Below, piece by piece: positions 15,351 through 23,675 of a stretch of DNA of 64,000 bases (its first letter is position 1; each line of letters begins with the position of its first letter). Position numbers and translations under genes: made by a program. Under the pieces are notes generated by a model. The model had not been told where the DNA came from, searched no databases, and saw only the letters and a program-made list of their open reading frames with translations. Source of the DNA: Streptomyces griseoaurantiacus (lineage in GTDB: Bacteria > Actinomycetota > Actinomycetes > Streptomycetales > Streptomycetaceae); NCBI GenBank assembly GCA_014656015.1, contig BNBP01000029.1:1-64000 (forward strand), given 5' to 3'.

Positions 15351-17072
15351 CTACGGCAGCCCGTGCACGTGCGGGCCCACCGCGTTGATCCACGCGTTGC
15401 CCGCCGTCGCGTCCCAGTTCGTCGACCACGTCATCGCGCCCCTCAGGGTCGGATACGTTTTCGAGGGCTTGAACGCGCCGCAGTTCGTGCCCTTCGCCAG
15501 GCAGTCCAGCGCGTTGTTCACGACCGAGGGGGAGACGTAGCCGCCACCCGCCGCACGGGTGGACGCGGGGACGCCGAGGCCGACCTGGTTCGGGGAGAGG
15601 CCGTTCTCCAGCTGGATGCAGGCCAGGGCGGTCAGGAAGTCGACCGTGCCCTGGGCGTACACCTTGCCGTCGCAGCCCAGCATCGTGCCGCTGTTGTAGA
15701 ACTGCGTGTTGACGACCGTCAGGATGTCCTTGATGTTCAGCGCGGTCTGGAAGTAACCGCCCGCGGTGGACTGCATGTCGATCGTCTGCGGCGCCATCGT
15801 GATGATCAGCGAGGACCCGGCCTTCTGCGAGAGCGAGCGCAGCGCCTGCGTCATGTAGGTGGCGTTGATGCCGTTCTCCAGGTCGATGTCGACCCCGTCG
15901 AAGCCGTAGGTCCGCATCAGCGAGTACACCGAGTCGGCGAAGGCCGCCGCGGAGGCGGCGCTGTTCACCGCGACCGTGCCGTTCTGGCCGCCCACCGACA
16001 GGACGACCTTCTTGCCCGCCGAGTGCTTCGCCGCGATGTCCGCCTTGAACTGGTCGACGGTGTAGCCGCCCAGGCCCGCCGAGTCCAGGGTGAAGGAGAC
16101 CGCGCCCGGCGTGGTCGTCGCGTCGGCGAAGGCGACGGCGACGATGTCGTACTGCGAGGGCACGTCCGAGAGCTTCTGGACCTGGGCGCCGTTGTTGAAG
16201 TTCTGCCAGTAGCCGGTCACCGCGTGCCCGGACAGGGCGCCGCCGCCGTTGTCACCGCCGCCCGTGGCGGCCGTGGTCGCCGTCACCGTCGCGGACTTCG
16301 CGGACTCGCCCGCCGCGTTGGTCGCCGTCACCTGGAAGCCGTAGGAGGTGGAGGCCGCGAGGCCGGTCACCGTCGCCGAGGTGCCCGTGGCCGACTGCAC
16401 CTTCGTGCCGCCCCGGTAGACGTTGTAGCCGGTGGCGTTCGAGACCGGGTTCCAGGCGAGGGAGACGGAGGAGGCGCTCGTGCCCGACACCTTCAGGCCG
16501 CCGGGGGCCGAGGGGACCGTCGGGGTGTCGGTGCCTCCGCCCCCGTCGGGGCCGAACACGGACACGTCGTCCGCGTAGTACGCGGCCTGCCCGTACCAGC
16601 CGTGCAGGTACACCGTCACCGAACTGGTGGCGGAGCCGGTGGTGAAGCGGGTGCTGAGCTGCGTCCAGGAGGAGGAGTCGGGGGTCCAGGTGGAGACGTC
16701 GGTGGTGCCGGTGCCGGTCGCGCCGAGGTAGGCGTAGCCGCCCTGCACCCACGCGCTGAGCGTGTAGGTGGAGTTGGGCTTCACGGCGACCGTCTGGGTG
16801 CACCGGGCGTTGTCCTGGCCGGCCGGGGTCGCCTTGAGCGCGCCGGCGCCGGCGTGCACGGGCGAGGACACCGTGGTGCCGCTGCCCGCCGAACAGGTCC
16901 AGTTGCCCAGACCGGCCTCGAAGCCGGCGTTCTTCGTGTTGTTGACGTCGGCGGCGGACGCCTGGCCCGCGCCCGCGAGGGCGAGGGTGAGCGCGGCGGC
17001 GAGCACTCCGGCGAGACGGCGGGCGCGGTGGGCGCGTGGTCTGTTCCCGGGCGGGGCGGCATGGCGGTGCAC
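15351..17072 (-). CDS. secreted GH18 chitinase with CBM and fibronectin III domains
   Basis: This is a 573-residue exported enzyme. GTG 17072 was chosen because GGAGG lies 7 nt upstream and the product starts with a basic region plus a hydrophobic Sec signal (LAGVLAAALTLALAGAG, cleavage near ASA). Order after that: a carbohydrate-binding jelly-roll (NAGFEAGLGNWTC, to about residue 170), a fibronectin III domain (APGGLKVSGTSASSVSLAW), and a GH18 barrel from about residue 280 with the catalytic signature DGVDIDLE. It hydrolyses chitin outside the cell. A promoter containing a dre site indicates GlcNAc/DasR control. Confidence 0.95.
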   Translation of the reverse strand: MHRHAAPPGNRPRAHRARRLAGVLAAALTLALAGAGQASAADVNNTKNAGFEAGLGNWTCSAGSGTTVSSPVHAGAGALKATPAGQDNARCTQTVAVKPNSTYTLSAWVQGGYAYLGATGTGTTDVSTWTPDSSSWTQLSTRFTTGSATSSVTVYLHGWYGQAAYYADDVSVFGPDGGGGTDTPTVPSAPGGLKVSGTSASSVSLAWNPVSNATGYNVYRGGTKVQSATGTSATVTGLAASTSYGFQVTATNAAGESAKSATVTATTAATGGGDNGGGALSGHAVTGYWQNFNNGAQVQKLSDVPSQYDIVAVAFADATTTPGAVSFTLDSAGLGGYTVDQFKADIAAKHSAGKKVVLSVGGQNGTVAVNSAASAAAFADSVYSLMRTYGFDGVDIDLENGINATYMTQALRSLSQKAGSSLIITMAPQTIDMQSTAGGYFQTALNIKDILTVVNTQFYNSGTMLGCDGKVYAQGTVDFLTALACIQLENGLSPNQVGLGVPASTRAAGGGYVSPSVVNNALDCLAKGTNCGAFKPSKTYPTLRGAMTWSTNWDATAGNAWINAVGPHVHGLP

Positions 17073-17184
17073 TGGGGCCTCCGGTGTGGGGAGTCGTGGG
17101 GAGAGAACGCGAGGGGGAATGCCGAAGGAGGGCGTGAGGAGGGCGCGCGGACGGGGAGAACGCGGTGGCCACCGCTGTCTGTTC

Positions 17185-17213
17185 AACATGGTCCAGACCA
17201 ATGCGGCTGTCAA
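17185..17213 (-). promoter_or_regulatory. chitinase promoter with embedded DasR-type dre site
   Basis: On the minus strand TTGACA (17208-17213) and CATGTT (17185-17190) are 17 nt apart. The 16-mer CATGGTCCAGACCAAT (17187-17202) lies across the -10 and spacer and matches the known DasR responsive element ACTGGTCTAGACCACT with its central near-palindrome TGGTC-YR-GACCA. A repressor here would block polymerase. The remaining 17073-17393 gap shows nothing else clear. Confidence 0.8.
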
Positions 17214-17393
17214 GAGCCTGACAAGCAGTACCGGTGGCCGCTTCCCGGGCGGAGGTCCGTCACGGTCCGCCAACACCCGCCCCGAAAGGCCCAGTTGAGG
17301 TCCCCGTCGAATCCTTCCGCCTCACTCTGTGTCGATCATGCACCGACCTTCGGTGAGATGATCTTCAAGATTCTGTGTTGAGCGGCGCACACC

Positions 17394-18398
17394 GTGGATA
17401 TGGTGCTGATGCAAGAGGACGTGCGAGAGGACGTCACAGGGGTGATTCGAGGCGGGGGCGACCGTCCCGCCGCGAGGAACGGGGTGGTGTGCAGCGTGCC
17501 GACCGCGATAGCCGTCACCAGTCCCGGTCTGGCGCTTCCGCCGCTCGACCGGGGGACCCCGCCCGCGGTCGTCCAGCCGGGTCCCACCCTCGAACAGTCC
17601 GTCCTCGCCCTGCACGCGCTCGTCGAGCAGCACGGCTACGTCATCGCCCTGCACCCCGCCGCCTCCGGCGGCACCGCGCCCGACCCGGCCGTCCAGCGGC
17701 TGCGCACCGCGCGCTCGATGCTGGAGACCGACCGGGTCGCCCTGGTCCCCGTCGAGCTGCCCCCGCTCGGACTCGCCCTGCTCGCCCAGCAGTTGCGCCA
17801 GCTCTCGGTCTGCGACCTCAGCCCCGGCGTGCTCGCCTGCGCCGCCCGCCTGCTCGCCCACTACGTCTACGCGGGCGCCCTGCTCGGTTCCGTCGCCCGC
17901 CTCGACCGGCTGCCCGTCACCCTCACCGCGCACGCCAAGTCCTGGGTGCCCGGCGCGCAGTTCGCCGTCCTCGCCACCCCGCGCCCCCGGCTCGTCCGCG
18001 TGGGCCAGGAGGAGTTACCCGGCCCGGAGTTCGGCACCCGGCTGCTCGTCGCCGCCGGCCAGCCGCCCTCCGACTGGGTGACCACCACGCTCGCCCCCTC
18101 CTGGCGCGTCCAGGGCGTGGCCACGGTGCCGCTGCCCGAACCCTCCGGCACCTGGTGGGGCACGACCCGGCTCGCCGAGTTCGCCGCGGGCCTGCACGAC
18201 GTCTCCGTGCTCTACCAGCTCGTCTCCTCCGTACGCCGTGAACTGTGCCGCTGGTGCGGCCTCGAACTCATCGGCGACCGCTGCGGGTTCTGCGCGGCGC
18301 CCCTCCTCGCGCCGCCCCCGCAGCCACCACCCCCCTCACTCGCCCCGGCCAGGGCACACGCCGGATCCGTCCGCGCCCTGCCACCCGGCATGACCTGA
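17394..18398 (+). CDS. hypothetical protein with C-terminal zinc-ribbon motif, upstream of tad genes
   Basis: This is an up to 334-residue cytoplasmic protein without membrane segments. The C-terminal region carries C-x2-C-x8-C-x2-C (CRWCGLELIGDRCGFC), a small zinc-ribbon signature, followed by a Pro-rich tail. The body is rich in Leu/Ala and matches no family I can name. The start is uncertain: GTG 17394, ATG 17400, ATG 17409 and later GTGs are all in frame without a clear ribosome-binding site. It lies 97 nt upstream of cpaB on the same strand, so it may be linked to the pilus locus. Confidence 0.6.
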   Translation: MDMVLMQEDVREDVTGVIRGGGDRPAARNGVVCSVPTAIAVTSPGLALPPLDRGTPPAVVQPGPTLEQSVLALHALVEQHGYVIALHPAASGGTAPDPAVQRLRTARSMLETDRVALVPVELPPLGLALLAQQLRQLSVCDLSPGVLACAARLLAHYVYAGALLGSVARLDRLPVTLTAHAKSWVPGAQFAVLATPRPRLVRVGQEELPGPEFGTRLLVAAGQPPSDWVTTTLAPSWRVQGVATVPLPEPSGTWWGTTRLAEFAAGLHDVSVLYQLVSSVRRELCRWCGLELIGDRCGFCAAPLLAPPPQPPPPSLAPARAHAGSVRALPPGMT

Positions 18399-18495
18399 CC
18401 CCGCCCCGGCCCCTTCGCAAGCCGGCTCCGCACCACCCCGCACGGCACACCCGCTCGACCCCGCTGTCCCCGCCCCGATCGAGGTTGCCCGAGTC

Positions 18496-19209
18496 ATGAA
18501 CTCCCGCCAGCGCCGCGGCGTCATCCTGCTGGTCCTCTCGGCCCTGTGCGCCCTGGGCGCCTTCGCCGGAGTGCTGTCGGTGATCCGCGACGTGAACTCC
18601 AAGGTCGGCCCCGAGGTGACCGCGTACCGGCTCAGGAACGACATCGCCCCCTACAAGGAGCTCAGCGCCGACCAGTTCCAGCGCGTGTCCATGCCCGAGC
18701 GCTGGCTGCCGAGGACCGCCGTCACCGACCTCGCCCGGATCCGCGGCAAGATCGCCGTCACCCGGCTGGAGAAGGGCTCCCTGCTGCAGAGCGACATGAT
18801 CGTCGCCCGGCCCGCGCTGGCGGCCGGGCAGCAGGAGATCGCCATCATGATCGACGCGGCCACCGGCGTCGCCGGCAAGATCGACCCCGGCTCCCGGGTC
18901 AACATCTACGCCACCTTCAAGGCCGAGAACGACAAGGGCAAGGACCAGTCCAAGGTCATCGTCGAGAACGCCCGCGTCCTGGACGTCGGGAAGATCACCG
19001 CCCTGGACCCCGACCAGAGCAGCGACGAGCGGCGGCGCAGCGCCACCCAGGCCGTCCCCATCACCTTCGCGCTCGGCACCGCCGACGCCCAGCGCGTCGC
19101 CTACGCCGAGTCGTTCGCGGAGCACGTGCGGCTCGCCCTGGTCGCGGGCGGCTCCCGGCAGCAGGTCCCGCCCGGCGACCGCACGTACACCCTCGACGAG
19201 GACAAGTAG
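18496..19209 (+). CDS. cpaB: CpaB/RcpC-like pilus assembly protein (SAF domain)
   Basis: This is a 237-residue protein with an N-terminal transmembrane anchor (GVILLVLSALCALGAFAGVL), a SAF-type beta-clip domain (YRLRNDIAPYKELSADQF, RLEKGSLLQSDMI) and the RcpC-like part (IMIDAATGVAGKIDPGSRVNI). CpaB proteins act outside the membrane in Tad/Flp pilus assembly. It is the first recognisable gene of a co-directional tad operon and is followed after 13 nt by cpaE. Confidence 0.88.
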   Translation: MNSRQRRGVILLVLSALCALGAFAGVLSVIRDVNSKVGPEVTAYRLRNDIAPYKELSADQFQRVSMPERWLPRTAVTDLARIRGKIAVTRLEKGSLLQSDMIVARPALAAGQQEIAIMIDAATGVAGKIDPGSRVNIYATFKAENDKGKDQSKVIVENARVLDVGKITALDPDQSSDERRRSATQAVPITFALGTADAQRVAYAESFAEHVRLALVAGGSRQQVPPGDRTYTLDEDK

Positions 19210-19222
19210 GAGGCCCGCGCGC

Positions 19223-20848
19223 ATGACCATCCGCATCCTCCCGGCCGTCGGCGACGCCGACGCGGCGCGCGCTCTGACCACCCTGCTCAGCCGGCTCGCC
19301 GACGCCGAACCCGCCCCGCCCGTCCCCGACTCCACCGCCCTCCTCGACACCCTCGCCCGGCTCGCCGCCGAATCGCTCGACGAACTGCCCGAGGTCGTCC
19401 TCGTGCACGAGCGGATCGGCCCCGTGCCCGCGCTCGACCTCATCCGCGACCTCGTGCTGCGCTTCCCGGCCGTCGGCGTCGTCCTCATCACCTCCGACCC
19501 CGGCGCCGCCGTCCTCACCGCCGCGATGGACTCCGGCGCCCGCGGCATCCTCGGCCTGCCGCTCGGCTACGACGCGCTCGCCGAACGCGTCCAGGCCGCC
19601 GCCACCTGGTCCGCCGGGATGCGCCGCCACCTCGGCAGCAACACCCCCGAGCTGTACGCGGGGCCCGGCGGCACGCTGATCACGGTCACCGGCGCCAAGG
19701 GCGGCGTCGGCGCCACCGTCACCGCCGTGCAGCTCGCCCTCGCCGCCCGCGCCTCGGGCCGCACGGTCGCGCTGGCCGACCTCGACCTGCAGTCCGGGGA
19801 CGTGGCCTCCTACCTCGACGTGCAGTTCCGCCGCTCGGTCGCCGACCTCGCCGCCATCACCGACATCAACCCCCGGGTCCTGCAGGACGCCGTCTACGCG
19901 CACGACAGCGGGGTCTCGCTGCTGCTCGCGCCCGCCGAGGGGGAGCGCGGCGAGGAGGTCACCGACCGGGTCGCCCGCCAGGTGCTGGGCGCGCTGCGCT
20001 CCCGGCACGACGTGGTGATCGTGGACTGCGGCTCGCAGATGACCGCCGCGACCGCCGCCGCCGTCGAACTCGCCGACCAGGCCCTGCTCCTGGTCACCCC
20101 CGACGTCGTCGCCGTGCGGGCCGCCAAGCGGATGGTGCGGATGTGGGACCGGCTGCAGATCCGCAAGGCCGAGGAGACCCTCACCGTCGTCAACCGGCAC
20201 TCGCGCGGCACCGAGATCCAGCCCGGCATCGTGGAGCGCGTCACCGGCACCCGGGTCGCGCGCGCCACCGTGCCCGCCGCCTTCAAGGAACTGCAGTCCG
20301 TCGTGGACGCCGGGCGCCTCCAGGACCTCGACACCCGCTCCTCCGTCAAACGGGCGCTGTGGGGCCTGGCGGGCGAACTCGGCCTGGTGACCGCGGCCGA
20401 GGGCGGCGGCGGACGGCGCCGCCGGGCCTCCTCCGACCGGGGCGCCCTCTCCCTGCGCCGCCGCGCCTCCTCGGACCGGGGCGCGGTCACCCTCGAGTTC
20501 GCCGGCATGTTCCCGATCGTCCTCGTCGTCATGGCGATCCTGTGGGAGTGCGTGCTCTACGGCTACACGTACTCCCTGGCCGGGAACGCCGCAGACGAGG
20601 CCGCCCGCGCGGCCACCGCCGCCTACGCGGTGCGCGGCGACTACCCCGGCGCCTGCCAGGCGGCCGGCGCGCGGCACCTGCCGAACTCCTGGCAGGGCGC
20701 CGACATCGAGTGCACCCCGTCCGGCTCCCTGATGCGGGCCACCGTGCAGGCCGACGTGCCGCTGTTCTTCCCCGGCGTCGACCTCGGCTGGAGCGTCGAG
20801 GGCACGGCGGGCGCGGCGCTGGAGCGGCCGGAGGGGAGCGGCGGATGA
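19223..20848 (+). CDS. cpaE: fused CpaE/TadZ ATPase and TadE-like pseudopilin
   Basis: This is a 541-residue continuous frame. Residues 1-130 form a receiver-like TadZ N-domain. The ATPase follows with the deviant P-loop TGAKGGVGAT (about residue 153), LADLDLQSGDVASYLD and IVDCGSQM. After residue 395 comes a basic linker and a TadE pseudopilin (GAVTLEFAGMFPIVLVVM transmembrane helix, then an exported domain with two Cys). Gly420-Ala421 with Glu425 fits a class III prepilin cleavage site. The 13-residue leader RRRASSDRGAxxL occurs twice in tandem. In most loci these are two genes. Strong TAGGAGG precedes ATG 19223. Confidence 0.85.
   Translation: MTIRILPAVGDADAARALTTLLSRLADAEPAPPVPDSTALLDTLARLAAESLDELPEVVLVHERIGPVPALDLIRDLVLRFPAVGVVLITSDPGAAVLTAAMDSGARGILGLPLGYDALAERVQAAATWSAGMRRHLGSNTPELYAGPGGTLITVTGAKGGVGATVTAVQLALAARASGRTVALADLDLQSGDVASYLDVQFRRSVADLAAITDINPRVLQDAVYAHDSGVSLLLAPAEGERGEEVTDRVARQVLGALRSRHDVVIVDCGSQMTAATAAAVELADQALLLVTPDVVAVRAAKRMVRMWDRLQIRKAEETLTVVNRHSRGTEIQPGIVERVTGTRVARATVPAAFKELQSVVDAGRLQDLDTRSSVKRALWGLAGELGLVTAAEGGGGRRRRASSDRGALSLRRRASSDRGAVTLEFAGMFPIVLVVMAILWECVLYGYTYSLAGNAADEAARAATAAYAVRGDYPGACQAAGARHLPNSWQGADIECTPSGSLMRATVQADVPLFFPGVDLGWSVEGTAGAALERPEGSGG
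20417..20494 (+). repeat. 39-bp tandem duplication of the prepilin leader at the cpaE-tadE junction
   Basis: Units 20417-20455 and 20456-20494 encode RRRASSDRGALSL and RRRASSDRGAVTL. Both keep the Arg-rich stretch and the DRGA core. Only the second is followed by Glu (+5) and the transmembrane helix. Confidence 0.85.
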
Positions 20849-21240
20849 CCACCCGCGCGTCGAGGGCGCACCCCGCACCGCGGGCGGTCCGCCACGGCCG
20901 CCACCGCGACGACCGGGGAGTCTCCATGATCGAGTTCGCCGGCTACCTCCCCGTCCTCCTCGTCATCGGCCTGGCCGCCATCCAGCTCGGCCTGATCGGC
21001 TACGGCGTCAACCAGGCGGGCACCGCCGCCCGCGCCGCCGCCCGCGTCGCCTCCCAGCAGGGCGGCGACGGCACCGGCGCCGGCATCGCCGCCGCCAGCG
21101 GCTGGCTCGACCCCGACCCCTCCGTACAGCGCGGCGCCGACACCACCACCGCCTCCGTCACCGTGCACGTCCCCGCCGTCGTCCCGCTCTTCGACGACTT
21201 CGACATCACCCGCACCGCCACCATGCCCACCGACGACTGA
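20845..21240 (+). CDS. TadE/TadF-like pseudopilin
   Basis: This is a 131-residue minor pilin-like protein. A basic N-terminus is followed by DDRGVSMIEFAGYLPVLLVIG. Cleavage after Gly25 would put Glu30 at +5, the TadE-type prepilin arrangement. One transmembrane helix and an exported domain of about 80 residues follow. ATG 20845 overlaps the preceding stop (ATGA), so it is translationally coupled to the CpaE-TadE fusion. The family forms pseudopilins needed for Flp pilus assembly. Confidence 0.85.
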   Translation: MTTRASRAHPAPRAVRHGRHRDDRGVSMIEFAGYLPVLLVIGLAAIQLGLIGYGVNQAGTAARAAARVASQQGGDGTGAGIAAASGWLDPDPSVQRGADTTTASVTVHVPAVVPLFDDFDITRTATMPTDD

Positions 21241-21287
21241 GCCCGCCCCACCCGGACCGGGTCCGTTCACCGACGAGGAGCTGACAC

Positions 21288-22628
21288 ATGAGCCTCCGCT
21301 CCCGCCTCGCCACCCCGGACGACGGCAGGACCGCCCGCGAGGACGGCCACCTCGTCGCCGTCTACCGCGCCAAGCTCCTCGAGGAGATCGACCTCGCGGA
21401 GATGTCCGGCCTCGCCGCCACCGAACGCCGCACCCGCCTCGAACGCGTCCTCGGCCACCTCATCAGCCGCGAAGGCCCGGTCCTCTCCTCCGCGGAACGC
21501 TCCCAGCTCATCCGCCGCGTCGTCGACGAGGCACTCGGCCTCGGCGTCCTCGAACCGCTCCTCGCCGACGCCTCCATCACCGAGATCATGGTCAACGGCC
21601 CCGACTCGATCTTCGTCGAGCGGGCCGGCCGCGTCGAACAGCTCCCACTGCGCTTCGCCTCCACCGAGCAGCTCATGCAGACGATCGAACGCATCGTCTC
21701 CACCGTCAACCGCCGCGTCGACGAGTCCACACCCATGGTCGACGCCCGCCTGCCCACCGGCGAACGCGTCAACGTCGTCATCCCACCGCTCTCCCTCACC
21801 GGCCCCACCCTCACCATCCGCCGCTTCCCCCGCGCCTACACGCTCCAGGAGCTGATCGGCCTCGGCTCGCTCGACGAGCAGATGCTGATGCTGCTCGCCG
21901 CGTTCGTCCGCGCCCGCTTCAACGTCATCGTCAGCGGCGGCACCGGCACCGGGAAGACCACCCTGCTCAACGCGCTCTCCGAGCTGATCCCCGACCGCGA
22001 GCGCATCATCACCATCGAGGACTCCGCCGAACTCCAGCTCCAGCAGGAGCACGTGATCCGCCTGGAGTCCCGCCCGCCCAACGTCGAGGGCAAGGGCCGC
22101 ATCACCATCCGCGACCTCGTCCGCAACTCGCTGCGCATGCGCCCCGACCGGATCATCGTCGGCGAGGTCCGCGGCGGCGAGACCCTCGACATGCTCCAGG
22201 CGATGTCCACCGGCCACGACGGCTCACTCGCCACCGTCCACGCCAACTCCGCCGAGGACGCGCTGATGCGGCTGCAGACCCTCGGCTCCATGTCCGAGGT
22301 GATGATCCCCTTCGAGGCCCTCAAGGACCAGATCAACTCCGCCGTCGACGTCGTCGTGCAGCTCGCCCGGCACGCCGACGGCTCCCGCAAGATCGTCGAG
22401 ATCGCCCTCGTCGTCAGCCACGGCCGCGAACAGTTCCGCATCGCCACGGTCTCCCGCTTCGCCGCCGACCCCCTCACCGGCGACCGCGTCGTCCGCGGCC
22501 GCTACGAACACCTGCCGCTGCCCCGCCGGGTCGTGGAGAAGCTCTACGTCGCGGGCGAACCCCTGCCCCCCGCCTACGGGGTCGCGGACGCGCTCGACGT
22601 GCGGAACATCAGGCAGGCCCTCGGATGA
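21288..22628 (+). CDS. cpaF: CpaF/TadA secretion ATPase
   Basis: This is a 446-residue hexameric motor ATPase of Tad/type II secretion systems. Visible parts are the N-terminal helical domain, the PAS-like segment (DASITEIMVNGPDSIFVER), Walker A GGTGTGKTTLL (about residue 217), the Asp box, Walker B (MRPDRIIVGEVRGGE) and the His box (TGHDGSLATVHANSAEDA). It powers pilus polymerisation from the cytoplasm. ATG 21288 has GAGGAG 8 nt upstream. Confidence 0.95.
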   Translation: MSLRSRLATPDDGRTAREDGHLVAVYRAKLLEEIDLAEMSGLAATERRTRLERVLGHLISREGPVLSSAERSQLIRRVVDEALGLGVLEPLLADASITEIMVNGPDSIFVERAGRVEQLPLRFASTEQLMQTIERIVSTVNRRVDESTPMVDARLPTGERVNVVIPPLSLTGPTLTIRRFPRAYTLQELIGLGSLDEQMLMLLAAFVRARFNVIVSGGTGTGKTTLLNALSELIPDRERIITIEDSAELQLQQEHVIRLESRPPNVEGKGRITIRDLVRNSLRMRPDRIIVGEVRGGETLDMLQAMSTGHDGSLATVHANSAEDALMRLQTLGSMSEVMIPFEALKDQINSAVDVVVQLARHADGSRKIVEIALVVSHGREQFRIATVSRFAADPLTGDRVVRGRYEHLPLPRRVVEKLYVAGEPLPPAYGVADALDVRNIRQALG

Positions 22629-22646
22629 CCCCCCGCCCCGTCCCCG

Positions 22647-22711
22647 TCCCGGAGGTGCCGGCCATGACCGCGACCGCCGCCCCGTCGGCCTCCCGGAGGT
22701 GCCGGCCATGA
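22647..22711 (+). repeat. 21-bp direct repeat duplicating the tadB ribosome-binding site and start
   Basis: TCCCGGAGGTGCCGGCCATGA occurs at 22647-22667 and again at 22691-22711. Each copy carries GGAGG and ATGA, and 23 bp separate them. Confidence 0.9.
22664..22711 (+). CDS. 15-codon leader ORF overlapping the tadB start
   Basis: The first copy of the duplicated ribosome-binding region opens ATG ACC GCG... and runs 15 codons to a TGA at 22709-22711 that overlaps the ATG of tadB (ATGA). It has a good GGAGG. The peptide MTATAAPSASRRCRP has no recognisable function. Its value, if any, would be translational coupling of tadB. Confidence 0.4.
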   Translation: MTATAAPSASRRCRP

Positions 22712-23655
22712 ACAACCAGGCGCTCCTCGCGCTGGGCGCCACCGTCCTCGGCGGCACCCTCGCCGTCGCCGGCGTCCACGCCTACGCCTCCGGGCGCGCC
22801 CAGCGCCGCGCCCTGGAGGACCGGCTCGCCGGATTCGGCGGCGGCCCGCCGCGCTCCGGCTCCGGCCGCGCCCGGCACTTCACCGGCGTCGACCGGCGGG
22901 TCCGCCGCACCCGCCTGGGCCGCGCCGTCCATCTGCGGCTCACCACCACCGGCCTCGACCTCACGGCCGGCGAGTTCCTCACCTACGTGACCTTCCTCGT
23001 CCTCGCCCTCTGGCTGCTCGCGGCCGCCACCCTCGCCCCCTTCTTCGGCCCCCTCGCCGCCCTCGTCGGTGTGTGGAGCGCGGTCGTCTTCCTCAACTGG
23101 CAGCGCCAGAAACGCATCGAAGCCTTCATCAACCAGCTCCCCGACGTCGCCCGCCTCCTCGCCAACGCCACCGCCGCCGGACTCGCCCTGCGCACCGCGC
23201 TCGCCATGGCCGCCGAGGAACTGGAGGCCCCCGCCGGCGAGGAACTGGCCCGTGTCGCCGACCAGCTCAGCCTGGGCCGCACCGTCGACGACGCCCTCGG
23301 CGAACTCGCCGAACGGCTGCCCTCCCGCGAGCTGATCGTCCTCGTCACCACCCTCGTGCTGTCCAACAAGGCGGGCGGCTCCGTCGTCAGCTCGCTGCGC
23401 AACCTCACCCAGACCCTGGAGGACCGCAAAGAGACCCGCCGCGAGGTGCGCACCATGCTCTCCGAGGTCAACGCCACCGCCTTCACCGTCCCCATGCTGG
23501 GCCTCGGCTCCCTCGTCCTGGTGAACTCCTCGAACGAGGGCGCCCTGGAACGCGTCACCGGCTCCCCGCTCGGCCAGGCCCTGGTGCTGATCTCCCTCGC
23601 CCTCTACACCGTCGGCTTCCTCGTCATCCGCCGCCTCGGCCGGATCGAAGTCTGA
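22708..23655 (+). CDS. tadB: TadB-like type II secretion F-domain membrane protein
   Basis: This is a 315-residue inner-membrane platform protein: an N-terminal helix, two central helices (FLTYVTFLVLALWLLAAATL, LAALVGVWSAVVFL), then the T2SS F domain (LPDVARLLANATAAGLALRTAL, LVLSNKAGGSVVSSLRNLTQTLEDRKETRREV) and C-terminal helices. It partners CpaF and TadC. ATG 22708 follows the second copy of GGAGGTGCCGGCC. Confidence 0.9.
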   Translation: MNNQALLALGATVLGGTLAVAGVHAYASGRAQRRALEDRLAGFGGGPPRSGSGRARHFTGVDRRVRRTRLGRAVHLRLTTTGLDLTAGEFLTYVTFLVLALWLLAAATLAPFFGPLAALVGVWSAVVFLNWQRQKRIEAFINQLPDVARLLANATAAGLALRTALAMAAEELEAPAGEELARVADQLSLGRTVDDALGELAERLPSRELIVLVTTLVLSNKAGGSVVSSLRNLTQTLEDRKETRREVRTMLSEVNATAFTVPMLGLGSLVLVNSSNEGALERVTGSPLGQALVLISLALYTVGFLVIRRLGRIEV

Positions 23656-23675
23656 GGGAAGGGACCGAACAGGCC

